The notes: generated by a model from the sequence alone, not told the origin. A stretch of 64,000 bases of DNA from Paludibacter sp. (GCA_017882285.1 JADGPS010000001.1:62001-126000); one strand, 5' to 3'; positions 9,145 to 17,950 are shown, numbered from the stretch's first letter. Numbers and translations are program-made.

Positions 9145-9660
9145 ATGAAGAAACTAATTATTTCGCTCTGTTTATTAGCCGGAATATTTTTTACCGGAAA
9201 TGCTCAGAAATTTGCAATGGTTGATATGGAATATATCATGAAAAATATTCCTTCATACGAAACTGCAAACGACCAATTAAACCAGATTTCTAAAAAATGG
9301 CAGTCGGATGTGGATGCACAGATGCAAGATGTTCAGAAAATGTATAAAAATTATCAGACTGAATTGGTATTTCTGTCGGATGATATGAAAACGAAACGTG
9401 AAGAAGAAATTGTAGCTAAAGAAAAATCAGTTCAGGAATTGAAGCGAAATTACTTTGGACCTGAAGGTGAATTATTTAAGAAACGCCAAAGTTTAATGAA
9501 ACCTATTCAAGATGAAGTATTTACAGCAATTCAGGAAATTAGCAAAGAAAAAGAGTTGGATCTTGTATTTGATAAAAGCTCGGCTATGAGTGTGATTTTT
9601 ACATCGCCAAAACTTGAAATTAGTGATATGGTTCTTCAAAAATTGGGATATTCAAAATAA
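9145..9660 (+). CDS. OmpH/Skp-family periplasmic chaperone, copy 1
   Basis: This 171-residue protein has a signal peptide of about 20 residues ending at GNAQ, a short beta segment FAMVDMEYIMKNIP, and a long charged helical hairpin (about 40-130). It ends in a strand-forming tail. This is the Skp layout: a trimeric 'jellyfish' that holds unfolded outer-membrane proteins in the periplasm for BamA. The gene is 127 bases after bamA. It is more diverged from copies 2 and 3 than those are from each other. Confidence 0.88.
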   Translation: MKKLIISLCLLAGIFFTGNAQKFAMVDMEYIMKNIPSYETANDQLNQISKKWQSDVDAQMQDVQKMYKNYQTELVFLSDDMKTKREEEIVAKEKSVQELKRNYFGPEGELFKKRQSLMKPIQDEVFTAIQEISKEKELDLVFDKSSAMSVIFTSPKLEISDMVLQKLGYSK

Positions 9661-9665
9661 TTTTA

Positions 9666-9673
9666 TAAATTTG
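9666..9673 (+). promoter_or_regulatory. -7 promoter element before the second ompH gene
   Basis: TAAATTTG, a full match to TAnnTTTG, lies 41 bases before the ATG at 9714. Copy 2 therefore probably has its own promoter in addition to read-through from bamA. Confidence 0.5.
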
Positions 9674-9713
9674 CACTCCTTTTTAAAATAATAATAACTC
9701 AAAATAAAAAAAC

Positions 9714-10220
9714 ATGTTTAAAAAAATCGTATTATTTTTTATTTGCGTATTACCATTAAGCTTAATGGCGCAAGAAACTAAATTAGGTCACGTAAATTTT
9801 CAGGAAATCTTTTCATTAATGCCCGAACAAGCTACAATTCAGAAAACCCTGGATGATCAAGGCAAGGTTATTGAAGGCGAACTTGCAAAAATGAATGAAG
9901 AATTAACTGCTAAATTTAAAGATTTTCAGGACAAACAAACTACCATGCCTGAAAGTATTAAACAAACACGTCAGAATGAATTGCAAGATATTCAGCAACG
10001 TATTCAGACTTTCCGTCAAACAGCCAGTTCAGATTTAGAAAAGAAACAACAAGAACTTTCTGCACCCGTAATGGCTAAAATCAATAAAGCTATCGGTGAA
10101 ATCGCTGCGGAAGGAAAATACTTGTATATCTTTAATTATTTACCTCAGGTATTTGTTTATCAAGCACCAAGTGCCAGCGATATTACGCCATTGGTAAAGA
10201 AGAAATTAGGACTAAAATAA
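9714..10220 (+). CDS. OmpH/Skp-family periplasmic chaperone, copy 2
   Basis: This protein has 168 residues and a signal peptide ending at LSLMAQ. It opens its mature part with KLGHVNFQEIFSLMPEQA, followed by a Gln/Lys/Glu-rich coiled-coil hairpin (about 40-125) and a C-terminal strand region. It is clearly a tandem paralogue of the following gene: both share the GHxNxxEIxSxMPE opening, the MPESIK turn and the KKQQEL segment. The predicted role is holding outer-membrane proteins for BamA. A strong terminator follows 20 bases after the stop. Confidence 0.88.
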   Translation: MFKKIVLFFICVLPLSLMAQETKLGHVNFQEIFSLMPEQATIQKTLDDQGKVIEGELAKMNEELTAKFKDFQDKQTTMPESIKQTRQNELQDIQQRIQTFRQTASSDLEKKQQELSAPVMAKINKAIGEIAAEGKYLYIFNYLPQVFVYQAPSASDITPLVKKKLGLK

Positions 10221-10237
10221 GTTCGAAGTCTCATAAC

Positions 10238-10283
10238 AAAAAAATAGACTTTGTTGGGAAATCCTTCAAAGTCTATTTTTTTT
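10238..10283 (+). terminator. Rho-independent terminator after ompH copy 2
   Basis: AAATAGACTTTG (10242-10253) pairs perfectly with CAAAGTCTATTT (10267-10278), followed by a run of T. It separates copy 2 from copy 3. Confidence 0.85.
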
Positions 10284-10319
10284 AAAGTGGATTACATTAA
10301 AATAAAAATAAAAAATATT

Positions 10320-10829
10320 ATGTTTAGAAAAATAGCTTTTATATTTGTTTGCTGTTTATCTATGAGTGTTTTTTCTCAGGAACCAAAGTTTGGACATATC
10401 AACTCAGTTGAAATTCTTTCAATGATGCCTGAAAAAGCAAACATTGAAAAGTCTATAAACGATTTGAATGAACAATGGAATACTGAATTGACAAAGCTGA
10501 GAGACGAATATTTCACTAAAATAAAAGAATATCAGGACAAGCTGAATAAAAATATGCCCGAAAGCATTAAAGCAGCTCGCCAGAGTGAAATTACAGAACT
10601 TGAGAAAAGAATTGCTGCACTCCAAAAAACAGCCAATGAAGATTTACAGAAGAAACAACAGGAATTATTTGCTCCTGTCATTGAGAAAGTAAGAAAGGCA
10701 ATCAATGAAGTAGGTGCTGAAAATGATTTACTTTACATTTTCGATTTAAGTACACAGGGTATCATTTATCAATCTCCAAAATCGAACGATATTACTGCTT
10801 TAGTAAAGAATAAATTGAATTTAAAGTAG
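10320..10829 (+). CDS. OmpH/Skp-family periplasmic chaperone, copy 3
   Basis: From the ATG at 10320 the protein has 169 residues with a normal signal peptide ending at MSVFSQ. A longer frame opening at 10251 would start inside the upstream terminator and is rejected. The mature protein has the same plan as copy 2: GHINSVEILSMMPEKA, a long coiled-coil hairpin, then a C-terminal strand region. Because a terminator lies just upstream, this copy is either expressed at a lower level by read-through or has a promoter I did not recognise. It is a recent tandem duplicate of copy 2. Confidence 0.85.
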   Translation: MFRKIAFIFVCCLSMSVFSQEPKFGHINSVEILSMMPEKANIEKSINDLNEQWNTELTKLRDEYFTKIKEYQDKLNKNMPESIKAARQSEITELEKRIAALQKTANEDLQKKQQELFAPVIEKVRKAINEVGAENDLLYIFDLSTQGIIYQSPKSNDITALVKNKLNLK

Positions 10830-10913
10830 AAAAGTAAAGCCAGTGAATTTTAAAACTCTATTCAAATTCATATTGGTTTTGCGTTTTTTTTAATTTTGCC
10901 CATGTCTGTTAAA

Positions 10914-10957
10914 GAAAAAATCCTGAGATACATCTTCTCAATATATTCAGGATTCTT
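10914..10957 (-). terminator. Terminator of asnA
   Basis: AATCCTGA and TCAGGATT form a stem around a loop of about 20 bases. On the minus strand the stem is followed by TTTTTTC, so it ends asnA transcription. Confidence 0.7.
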
Positions 10958-10974
10958 ATTTCAAAATTTGATTT

Positions 10975-12012
10975 TCAAATCAGATTTATATTCAATGATT
11001 GGCAAGTTTCGCGCATGTCTTCTGGCCAGATACTTGCTTGAATTTCACCAATATGAGCTTTTCGAAGAAAGAACATACACAATCGAGACTGTCCTATTCC
11101 ACCACCTATCGAGAGTGGCAAAGTGCCTTCTGCCAATCGTTTATGAAAATATAATTCCAAGCGGTCTTGTTTCCCTGTAATTTCCAGTTGACGTAGAAGT
11201 GCTGTTTTATCTACCCTGATTCCCATGGACGAAATCTCAAAACACATTTCCAATACCGGATTCCAAAGGAGAATGTCGCCATTCAATCCGGGTAATCCAT
11301 TTTCAGCAATGGTAGTCCAATCGTCATAATCAGGGGCACGTCCATCATGTTTTTCACCATCGCCGAGTGCTCCACCAATGCCAATTACAAATACTGCTTT
11401 GTACTGTTTGGTAATTTCATTTTCGCGTTCTTTTGGGCTGAGTTGGGGATATAGTTTACGCAGTTCTTCGGCATGAATAAAAGTTAATTCATCGGGCAAA
11501 CAAGGTTTTATTCCCGGAAAATTCTCTGAAACCAAGTATTCGGTTCGTAACAAAGTGGCATAAATCCGACGCACAATATCCTTCAGAAAATTAATATTGC
11601 GTTCTTCATCTGTCATAACGCGCTCCCAATCCCATTGATCGACATAAAGTGAGTGTAAATTTCCAAGTTCCTCGTCTGCTCGAATGGCATTCATATCAGT
11701 ATAAATCCCATAACCGTTTTCAATATCGTAATCAGCCAAGGTGAGGCGTTTCCATTTAGCCAATGAATGAACTACCTCAGCACGAGCGTTATTCATATCC
11801 TTGATTGCGAAATTCACTGCACGTTCTACTCCATTCAAATCATCGTTCAGTCCCGTGCCACGCAATACAAAAAGTGGAGCTGTAACACGTCGCAAGCGCA
11901 ATTCGGATGAAAGATTTGCTTGAAAAAAATCTTTAATTTTAGTAATACCCAATTCTGTTTGTTGCAAATCGAGTAAAGGTTTATAATCAGCAGGTTTAAA
12001 AAGGTAACTCAT
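10975..12012 (-). CDS. asnA: Aspartate-ammonia ligase (asparagine synthetase A)
   Basis: This 345-residue cytoplasmic enzyme makes asparagine from aspartate, ammonia and ATP. It has the class II aminoacyl-tRNA-synthetase-like fold. Family signatures include RVTAPLFVLRGTGLNDDLNG near residue 42, VHSLAKWKR, DQWDWE, and the C-terminal GGGIGQSRLCMFFL that resembles class II motif 3. Length is close to E. coli AsnA (330 aa). The gene is monocistronic: it has its own -7 element and terminator. Confidence 0.96.
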   Translation of the reverse strand: MSYLFKPADYKPLLDLQQTELGITKIKDFFQANLSSELRLRRVTAPLFVLRGTGLNDDLNGVERAVNFAIKDMNNARAEVVHSLAKWKRLTLADYDIENGYGIYTDMNAIRADEELGNLHSLYVDQWDWERVMTDEERNINFLKDIVRRIYATLLRTEYLVSENFPGIKPCLPDELTFIHAEELRKLYPQLSPKERENEITKQYKAVFVIGIGGALGDGEKHDGRAPDYDDWTTIAENGLPGLNGDILLWNPVLEMCFEISSMGIRVDKTALLRQLEITGKQDRLELYFHKRLAEGTLPLSIGGGIGQSRLCMFFLRKAHIGEIQASIWPEDMRETCQSLNINLI

Positions 12013-12059
12013 GTTTTGTTAGTATAAATTGTTATATTAAAATGCATATAATATAGATA

Positions 12060-12067
12060 CAAAGATA
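12060..12067 (-). promoter_or_regulatory. -7 promoter element of asnA
   Basis: TATCTTTG on the minus strand, 48 bases before the asnA ATG, matches TAnnTTTG. Confidence 0.55.
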
Positions 12068-12268
12068 AGCATTTTGAAATAGTTTTTGGTAATTTAATAG
12101 CAAAATTTATTTTATATCACATTTCATATTGCAATAAAATATAAGGCTTTCAAAAAAAAATACAGTCTGTTGTAATTTAATGTATGCAACGCTAAAATTA
12201 AAATTAGTTTCTTCTCCTATATTTATGAGAATAAGGGAACATATAGCGTAGATGAATTGACATTATTC

Positions 12269-12808
12269 TCATTTTTTATCCTGATTAACCCAAATAAGGG
12301 AAGAGGTTTTATAGCCCAAATCTATTGCTATCTTAAGGTAGTTTTGTTTCACATCTTCAGGCATTGTTCTCTCACGAGAGAGTATCCACAAGTAAGTTAG
12401 ATTGTTACCTGCCACCAGGGCATATTTATACTCGTTGTCTAATGCTATCACATTATAGCCTGAATAAAAAGGACCAAAAAAAGACACTTTTAACCTTGCA
12501 ATGTTTGCTTCACCTATAAATTTTGCTTTGCCAATAGCCTTACTCCATTTCTTTGTTTTATAATTAAAACCACGGTTATCAACTTTAATACTACCGTCAG
12601 CATTGATCGAATAATTTGCTGTAGTATTATTTAAGTTTCGTTCAAAACGGAAATCCATTCGGGCAATCTCATACCAAGTGCCTAAGTATTTCTCTTTATC
12701 AAATGGTGTTACAGCTACTGCCCCTTTTGGAATGGTTGCACATGAGTTGATTGTAGAAATACAGATTAATCCTAACGAGGAGAACATTACTAAATTCTTT
12801 ACTTTCAT
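12269..12808 (-). CDS. Outer-membrane lipoprotein of the Blc lipocalin family
   Basis: This 179-residue protein has a lipoprotein signal peptide (lipobox INSC, about residues 20-23). It then has the lipocalin signature GTWYEIARMDFRFER and the typical Blc strand order with KAKFIGEANIARLKVSFFGPF and YLWILSRERTMP. Bacterial lipocalins bind lysophospholipids or other hydrophobic ligands at the outer membrane and are often envelope-stress induced; the ligand here is unknown. It is flanked by two non-coding stretches of 250-430 bases and appears monocistronic. Confidence 0.9.
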   Translation of the reverse strand: MKVKNLVMFSSLGLICISTINSCATIPKGAVAVTPFDKEKYLGTWYEIARMDFRFERNLNNTTANYSINADGSIKVDNRGFNYKTKKWSKAIGKAKFIGEANIARLKVSFFGPFYSGYNVIALDNEYKYALVAGNNLTYLWILSRERTMPEDVKQNYLKIAIDLGYKTSSLIWVNQDKK

Positions 12809-13241
12809 ATTCTTTACTTTTAAAATTTGGAAAATTATTTTTGAAATGCGCGTTTGAGAAAAAAGTAATTTATTGTTTTAATTAGTTCATTTTAAATGAA
12901 ATAAGATTTTTTTTGATTTGTATTTAACTTTAGAACGCAATTAAAAATTGTTTTACTATCCCAATTTAACATTGTCAAGTCGGATACAATTTTCTGATAT
13001 AACAAAATTATTTCATTAAAGTTTTTGGAAGTATATTATTCCCTTTGGTTTTGAGTGTTGGTTCCAATTAACCATTATCAAATGATATTCAATATTAAAA
13101 TATATCCGAATGAACTGATAAAGAATAAATTGAATCTGTAATAAATTGAAAAAGTTTATTGAATCCAATATTCAATAAACTTCTATTGTTGAATTATTTA
13201 AGATGATGTATTAAACTCGAAGTGATGATGAAATTGTTTTC
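12809..13241. other. Long intergenic region without a gene
   Basis: This very AT-rich stretch contains no supported coding frame. The only structure seen is the perfect hairpin at 13152-13182. The leader of the lipocalin gene must lie at its left end, but no clear TAnnTTTG element was found there. Confidence 0.6.
13152..13182 (-). terminator. Terminator after the LysE-family gene
   Basis: AAGTTTATTGAAT and ATTCAATAAACTT form a perfect 13-bp stem with a 5-base loop. On the minus strand it is followed by TTTTT, which fits termination of the LysE-family transcript. Confidence 0.65.
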
Positions 13242-13865
13242 TTATTTTATCAAACTCAGGAATAGACCAACGCAACCGATAAGAATGATGATAACACCTG
13301 TAATCTGATTGATTAGTTTTAATTCCCTCATGTTCAGCTTACTTTTAAACCGACTGACTAGATAAGTCAGTAAGTTCCACCACAATAATGCTCCACCTAA
13401 AATTGACAATATCCCACAAATAGAAACAAATAAAGTGGTGGAATTGTTAATAAATTCGAAACGTGCAAAGAGGGCAATCAAAACAAATAAAACCAACGGA
13501 TTAGAAAATGTCAAGCCAAGCGAAGTGAAAAAATCGCCAGGCAGACTGTGTTTAACTGTTTCATCTGGTCTGGGTTGTGTGGCAGGATTAGTTCTGAAAA
13601 TATAATAACCGAAAAAAGTTACAACCAAACTTCCAACTAATTGAATAACAAAACGATGTGCTTCAATAAAATCGAGCACAAAACTTAAAAAGAATAAGGT
13701 AATGATAGTATAAATCAAATCTGATGTAGTTGCCCCCAATCCGGTTGCTATCCCATGTTTCTGACCTCGGTTAAGGGTTCGTTGAATGGTAAGCATCCCA
13801 ATTGGACCCAATGGTACAGAAATACATAAGCCAATCAAAATCCCTTTTATAATTATCTCAACCAT
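13242..13865 (-). CDS. LysE/RhtB-family amino acid exporter
   Basis: This 207-residue inner-membrane protein has about six hydrophobic segments and the family N-terminus GLCISVPLGPIGMLTIQRTL followed by a GLGATTSD segment. LysE/RhtB proteins export amino acids or related small molecules using the proton gradient. The middle loop, about residues 93-108, is polar, as usual. The substrate cannot be read from sequence. It is single, with a -7 element upstream and a hairpin downstream. Confidence 0.85.
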   Translation of the reverse strand: MVEIIIKGILIGLCISVPLGPIGMLTIQRTLNRGQKHGIATGLGATTSDLIYTIITLFFLSFVLDFIEAHRFVIQLVGSLVVTFFGYYIFRTNPATQPRPDETVKHSLPGDFFTSLGLTFSNPLVLFVLIALFARFEFINNSTTLFVSICGILSILGGALLWWNLLTYLVSRFKSKLNMRELKLINQITGVIIILIGCVGLFLSLIK

Positions 13866-13889
13866 TTAGCACATCTATTGTTTGCAATG

Positions 13890-13897
13890 CAAAGTTA
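13890..13897 (-). promoter_or_regulatory. -7 promoter element of the LysE-family gene
   Basis: On the minus strand this reads TAACTTTG, a TAnnTTTG match about 25 bases before the start codon. Confidence 0.5.
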
Positions 13898-13974
13898 GTT
13901 TATTTTTGCAATTTTATCGCATCAAAATGTCATTGTTTGGAGCTTATAAACTTTATTTTTTAACTTTTAAGACT

Positions 13975-15504
13975 TTAAAATCCAAAATCATCAATTTTTT
14001 TGTCAAACTTTTTAGCTTCTGACGGCTTTTTAGCTTTGAGTTGAATGGATGCTCCTTCCACGTAAATTGCCTGATAAGGCCGAACAGGACAAATGGATTC
14101 ACAAGCACCGCAACCAATACAAATGTCTTTTTTAACTTCGGGAATGGTAAGTCCTTCTTTATAGGGGATCATATGAACTGCCTGAGTAGGGCAATGTTCG
14201 GAACAAGCTCCACAGTCTTTTTCTTCAGTGAAAACAATGCATTTGCTTTTTCTGAAATTGACAATTCCGATTTGAGCCACTTTCTTTTCTTCGATAGAAA
14301 GTTTTTTTAAAGCACTTGTCGGACAAACTGTTGTGCAGATATTGCAGTCGTAAGTACAAAAAACTTCGGTAGAAAAAGCCAGATGAGGCTGGGTAATCCC
14401 TGAAATTCCATATTGCAACGCGGCAGGTTTCAATACTTGCATCGGACATTTGGTTATACAAAGTTGACAGGCGGTGCAATGTGAGTTAAAGTACTCAATG
14501 TTATCGGCTCCGGGAGGCATAATCGGTTTTCGTGAAAGTATGGAATCATTATTGGAAATAACTTTTTGGGTTTTTGCAAAAGCAGCTGTTGCCAGCATAG
14601 CTCCAGTTACCATTAAAAAAGTTCGTCTGCTATTATTTTCGTTGTTTTGTATTGGTTGTGCCTGTTGTTTTTTGTAACGAAACTCGTAATTTATACTTCC
14701 TTTTTTACAGGCCGATAAACAATTAAAACAGGTTACACAGCGCGAATCGTCTACTTTCATATTGTCGCTGTCAATGCATTGAGATTTACATTGTTTTTCG
14801 CAAGCACCACAACGTGTGCAACCGGATTCTTTGATTGAAATCCGAAAAAGAGAAATTTTAGAAAGCAGTCCAAGGCCAGTCCCTACAGGGCAAATCGTGT
14901 TACAATACGAACGACCTTTTGTCCACGACATTTGGGTTACAATATAAAAAAACAGCAAAGCTACACCAAATGCAAGTGGCACAAAACTAACTTGTTCAAC
15001 CTGGTAAAGTGAATAATTTCCCATTTTACCAAGAACTGAAGCTAAACCATTATTTGCCCAAATGGCTAACGGTCTGAAAAGTTGAGAAATTATCCTTCCA
15101 AAAGTGCTGTAGGGATCGAGTAATAAAACGAGGAAAGAACTGCCAAAAATAAAAGCAATTAAAGTAATTGCGAGAACAGAATAACGAAGAATATTTTGCG
15201 GTTTTGCATAATCGAATCGATATTTCCTTTTCTTACGAAAAATGCGTGTTTTCCACGATAAAACATCTTGCAAAACACCTAATGGACAAATAGTTGAACA
15301 ATAAATACGCCCCAAAAATAGGCTCAATATCAGCAGAATAGATAATATTCCCAGATTTAACGAAAGTAATGCAGGAATCCATTGAATGCTCAATAATTGA
15401 TGCATTTGAAATGGTAATTTTCCCGTAAAATCAAGGAAAAATAAAAGTATTGACAGGAAAAACAATAAAGATAAAACGACACGGATTTTTTTTAGAAACT
15501 TCAT
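13975..15504 (-). CDS. Membrane polyferredoxin with NapH-like and NapG-like parts and an internal Tat-like motif
   Basis: This 509-residue protein has two parts. Residues 1-290 have four to five membrane helices, two membrane-proximal CxxxCP motifs (C69/C73 and C201/C205, NapH type) and two ferredoxin clusters (CTRCGACEKQC and CVTCFNCLSAC). At 292-310 a twin-arginine motif SRRTFLMVTGA precedes a hydrophobic stretch, like a Tat signal placed inside the protein. Residues 320-509 carry four more Cys clusters (CTACQLCITKCP, CTYDCNICTTVCP, CGACSEHCP, CIGCGACESICP) and would then face the periplasm. The layout resembles a fusion of NapH and NapG. It probably moves electrons from the quinone pool or cytoplasmic ferredoxin to a periplasmic acceptor. 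A DUF362 protein with a Tat signal precedes it, and tatA-tatC are close by on the same strand. The acceptor is unknown. Confidence 0.83.
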   Translation of the reverse strand: MKFLKKIRVVLSLLFFLSILLFFLDFTGKLPFQMHQLLSIQWIPALLSLNLGILSILLILSLFLGRIYCSTICPLGVLQDVLSWKTRIFRKKRKYRFDYAKPQNILRYSVLAITLIAFIFGSSFLVLLLDPYSTFGRIISQLFRPLAIWANNGLASVLGKMGNYSLYQVEQVSFVPLAFGVALLFFYIVTQMSWTKGRSYCNTICPVGTGLGLLSKISLFRISIKESGCTRCGACEKQCKSQCIDSDNMKVDDSRCVTCFNCLSACKKGSINYEFRYKKQQAQPIQNNENNSRRTFLMVTGAMLATAAFAKTQKVISNNDSILSRKPIMPPGADNIEYFNSHCTACQLCITKCPMQVLKPAALQYGISGITQPHLAFSTEVFCTYDCNICTTVCPTSALKKLSIEEKKVAQIGIVNFRKSKCIVFTEEKDCGACSEHCPTQAVHMIPYKEGLTIPEVKKDICIGCGACESICPVRPYQAIYVEGASIQLKAKKPSEAKKFDKKIDDFGF

Positions 15505-15545
15505 TTAAATGCTGCTAAAATTGATAACTGTTTATTGATAACTGA

Positions 15546-16478
15546 TTACATTTTTATTCTTTTCACATTAAGTTTTTCGAGATTTTGTGTTCCCACTTTG
15601 AGTTTTTCAGCTAATGCTATATGTCGTACGTCGTTTATATTGGTTGGTTGAACCTGTGAAAACATTTTCATGGCAGCCGTATCAACAGCAACAAAATCAG
15701 GAGATACAATCAAAGATTTAAGCATGACAACATCCGCTTCCGATTTGCCTTGCGGACCATTTGATTTCATTATACGGTATGCATCAACAATATTAAGTGC
15801 AGGTTTTTTATGAAAAGTGGCAATGTCGGCAATACATTGATGTAAATCATTTTGATGAAAGAATTTTCTGTCCCAAACAATTCCCATAAGATTTTTCATG
15901 GATATTGTGTTTTTGGTGCCTCCATGATGTTTCAAAATGGGTACGTTAAACCAAACATCGCAATCGAGTAAAGACTTATGAATCTTATTTTTTTTCATGT
16001 TAACTCCGTTAGGAAGTTCTATTTCACGATAGTAGGATTCGTCATTTGCCGGAACCATTTTTCCCCCGGCGGCTGTTACTGCAGCTTCAATGCCACTGTT
16101 TTTATAACTTTTTTTCCAGTCGTGGCAAGTGTGATCAAAAACAACAACTTCTGCAGCTCCGGCACCTTTACACAGTTTTACCAAAGCAGCAACTAAATCA
16201 GGATTAGTATCTGCAGCCATTTCTGGCTTTCTATCCCAACCTATGTTGGGCTTAATAACAACCTTTTGTCCTTTTTTTACATAGTTTTTAATGCCACCAA
16301 GTTCTTTCAATGCACGAATGAGCATTGCTTCAGGTTCACCACCCATAACTGCCACTAAATCAGGCGCCGACTGAACTGCAAGGTTTTTACTTGAAACAAC
16401 CGACCCAAGGGCATTTGTTTTAAAAAAGGAAGCCAAGCCGACAATTGCAGCTGATTTAAAAAAATCTCTTCGTTTCAT
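15546..16478 (-). CDS. DUF362 protein with Tat signal peptide
   Basis: This 310-residue protein begins MKRRDFFKSAAIVGLASFF, a classic twin-arginine signal (RRxFxK), so it is exported folded. The rest matches the DUF362 family: VVIKPNIGWDR, VVVFDHTCHDW, NVPILKHHGGTKNTISMKN and LMGIVWDR. DUF362 proteins frequently occur next to ferredoxins, and some are fused to 4Fe-4S domains; their reaction is not established. It is separated by 41 bases from the polyferredoxin downstream, so the two probably form one periplasmic electron-transfer or maturation unit. This copy lacks an obvious own 4Fe-4S motif. Confidence 0.85.
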   Translation of the reverse strand: MKRRDFFKSAAIVGLASFFKTNALGSVVSSKNLAVQSAPDLVAVMGGEPEAMLIRALKELGGIKNYVKKGQKVVIKPNIGWDRKPEMAADTNPDLVAALVKLCKGAGAAEVVVFDHTCHDWKKSYKNSGIEAAVTAAGGKMVPANDESYYREIELPNGVNMKKNKIHKSLLDCDVWFNVPILKHHGGTKNTISMKNLMGIVWDRKFFHQNDLHQCIADIATFHKKPALNIVDAYRIMKSNGPQGKSEADVVMLKSLIVSPDFVAVDTAAMKMFSQVQPTNINDVRHIALAEKLKVGTQNLEKLNVKRIKM

Positions 16479-16591
16479 GTTGATGTAAATTTATAATGAG
16501 TTTGAAAAATAGCTTATTTTTTAGTCTGAAAAATCGATTACAAATATATAGAAATTTACTGTTTGATGTATTTTAAAATGCGAGATTTTTT

Positions 16592-16889
16592 TTAATTAAC
16601 TCCATTCAAAGTAACCAAATAAAATCCTGAACAGAATTGAGATGAATTAATTGAAATTGTGTTTTCCGAAAATTCTTTGGTATAGACCAGTTGACCGGTT
16701 GAATTGAAAACTTTTATTTGTTTTGTTCCTGGAAAAGAGCTGTAAACATTGAAAAAATCACTTGAAGGATTTGAATAAATATAATTTTCATGTGAATCTG
16801 GATTAACCGGTTCAAACCCTGACTTTTTGTGGAAAGGTCTGAAATGAAATTAAAAGAAAAAGTGCGAATAAAATTTGACCGTGTTTCAT
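16592..16889 (-). pseudogene. Remnant of a type IX-secreted protein: signal peptide joined out of frame to a sorting domain
   Basis: On the minus strand an ATG at 16887-16889 opens a 25-codon frame that encodes a good Sec signal peptide (MKHGQILFALFLLISFQTFP) and stops at 16812. In another frame, overlapping this end, the sequence continues to a stop at 16592 as a T9SS type A C-terminal sorting domain: YIYSNPSSDFFNVYS, then QIKVFNSTGQLVYTKEF, then SGFYLVTLNG. A normal cargo would have a large passenger domain between these parts. The simplest reading is an internal deletion with frameshift that left only the two ends; a single-base frameshift in a tiny gene is the alternative. It sits between tatC and the DUF362 gene. 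Confidence 0.8.
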
Positions 16890-16932
16890 TCTGAAAATTC
16901 GCTTTAAATTAAAGAAAATCAATCAAATGCGT

Positions 16933-17742
16933 TTATGCCTCAACTTCTTTTGGCTTCTTCTTCACAACAAATGCACTGATTTCCCAGAGAGCATAAATCG
17001 GAATGAAAAAGAGCATTATTGTTAATGGATCACCGGTTGGAGAAAATATCGCGACAAACACGAATAATGAAAAGAAAGCATGTCGACGGTATTTGTTGAA
17101 GAATTCGCGATGCAAAATGCCAAGTTGCGATAAAAACCAAGCTACTATCGGCAATTCAAACACCAGTCCCATGAAAAAGCAAACCATCAAAAAAGTGCTC
17201 ATATATGAATCCAACGAGACACTTTGCTCAATAAACTTACTGAGTTCATATCCGGCTAAAAACCTTAAAGTCAGTGGGAAAAGAAAGAAATAACCAACGG
17301 CAACTCCGCAGTAAAACAATATATTTCCGAATAAAAAGACACCACCGGCATTTTTCCGTTCATTGGCATAAAGAGCCGGTTTAATAAACAAAAAAAGTTG
17401 GTAAATTACAAAAGGAAAACTGAATACCAGCGAAAACCACAACGAAGAAGTGAGGTGAACAAAGAACTGGGATGCGAGATTGATGTTGATTATTTTGATA
17501 TTATATGCCTTGGTGACGAAATCAGGAAGAAAAGGTAATTTTTTGCTAACCTCGCTAAACCATTGATAAAGAAAGAAATCGTTTCTGGATGGAGCTAGAA
17601 TAACCTGATCAAAAAGCGGTTTCATGAAAGCAAAGAAAACGACTGATGCAATTCCGACAAATCCGGCAATTCGAAAAATAGTTCTTCTCAAATCATCCAG
17701 ATGATCCCAAAAAGTCATTTCTTTCTCACTCAACTCACTCAT
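16933..17742 (-). CDS. tatC: Sec-independent protein translocase TatC
   Basis: This 269-residue inner-membrane protein has six predicted helices and is the signal-peptide receptor of the twin-arginine pathway. The N-terminus [16 protein letters not shown] carries the conserved (E/D)HL.ELR-type motif that contacts the RR signal. The stretch [22 protein letters not shown] near the end is characteristic. It overlaps tatA by 8 bases. Two neighbours downstream on the same strand carry RR motifs, so transporter and cargo are clustered. Confidence 0.95.
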   Translation of the reverse strand: MSELSEKEMTFWDHLDDLRRTIFRIAGFVGIASVVFFAFMKPLFDQVILAPSRNDFFLYQWFSEVSKKLPFLPDFVTKAYNIKIININLASQFFVHLTSSLWFSLVFSFPFVIYQLFLFIKPALYANERKNAGGVFLFGNILFYCGVAVGYFFLFPLTLRFLAGYELSKFIEQSVSLDSYMSTFLMVCFFMGLVFELPIVAWFLSQLGILHREFFNKYRRHAFFSLFVFVAIFSPTGDPLTIMLFFIPIYALWEISAFVVKKKPKEVEA

Positions 17743-17950
17743 CTTTCTTTTTGGTTGAATCTTTTTTGTCTTCGGTATTTGGTTCTTTTTTTATTTCTTC
17801 CTCGATGTCATTAAGTCCTTCTTTAAAGCTTTTAACTCCTTTTCCAAGTCCTTTCATTAATTCCGGAATTTTCTTACCGCCAAATAATAATAAGAAAATC
17901 AGTGCAACAACAATAATAACCGGAGCATCTATAAATAACAAGTGGTTCAT
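17735..17950 (-). CDS. tatA: Sec-independent protein translocase TatA
   Basis: This 71-residue protein has one N-terminal membrane helix, the hinge [20 protein letters not shown] (conserved FG and amphipathic helix), and a charged tail rich in Lys/Glu/Asp. TatA polymerises to form the translocation passage. Only TatA and TatC are present here, with no tatB, matching the minimal Tat systems of Bacteroidota. A TATTTTTAC element about 55 bases upstream on the minus strand may be a variant -7 promoter box. Confidence 0.93.
   Translation of the reverse strand: MNHLLFIDAPVIIVVALIFLLLFGGKKIPELMKGLGKGVKSFKEGLNDIEEEIKKEPNTEDKKDSTKKKDE

Noticed and set aside
10896..11180. 94-codon plus-strand frame
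   Set aside because: It covers the asnA terminator and the antisense of asnA; no protein-like features.
12225..12272. Hairpin ATGAGAATAA/TTATTCTCAT followed by T on the plus strand
   Set aside because: The T-run is on the wrong strand for the lipocalin gene, the loop is long, and the stem overlaps its stop codon.
13080..13145. String TAAAGAATAAATTGAAT similar to the 3' end of ompH copy 3
   Set aside because: The match is short and AT-rich with no wider similarity; a gene relic is not supported.
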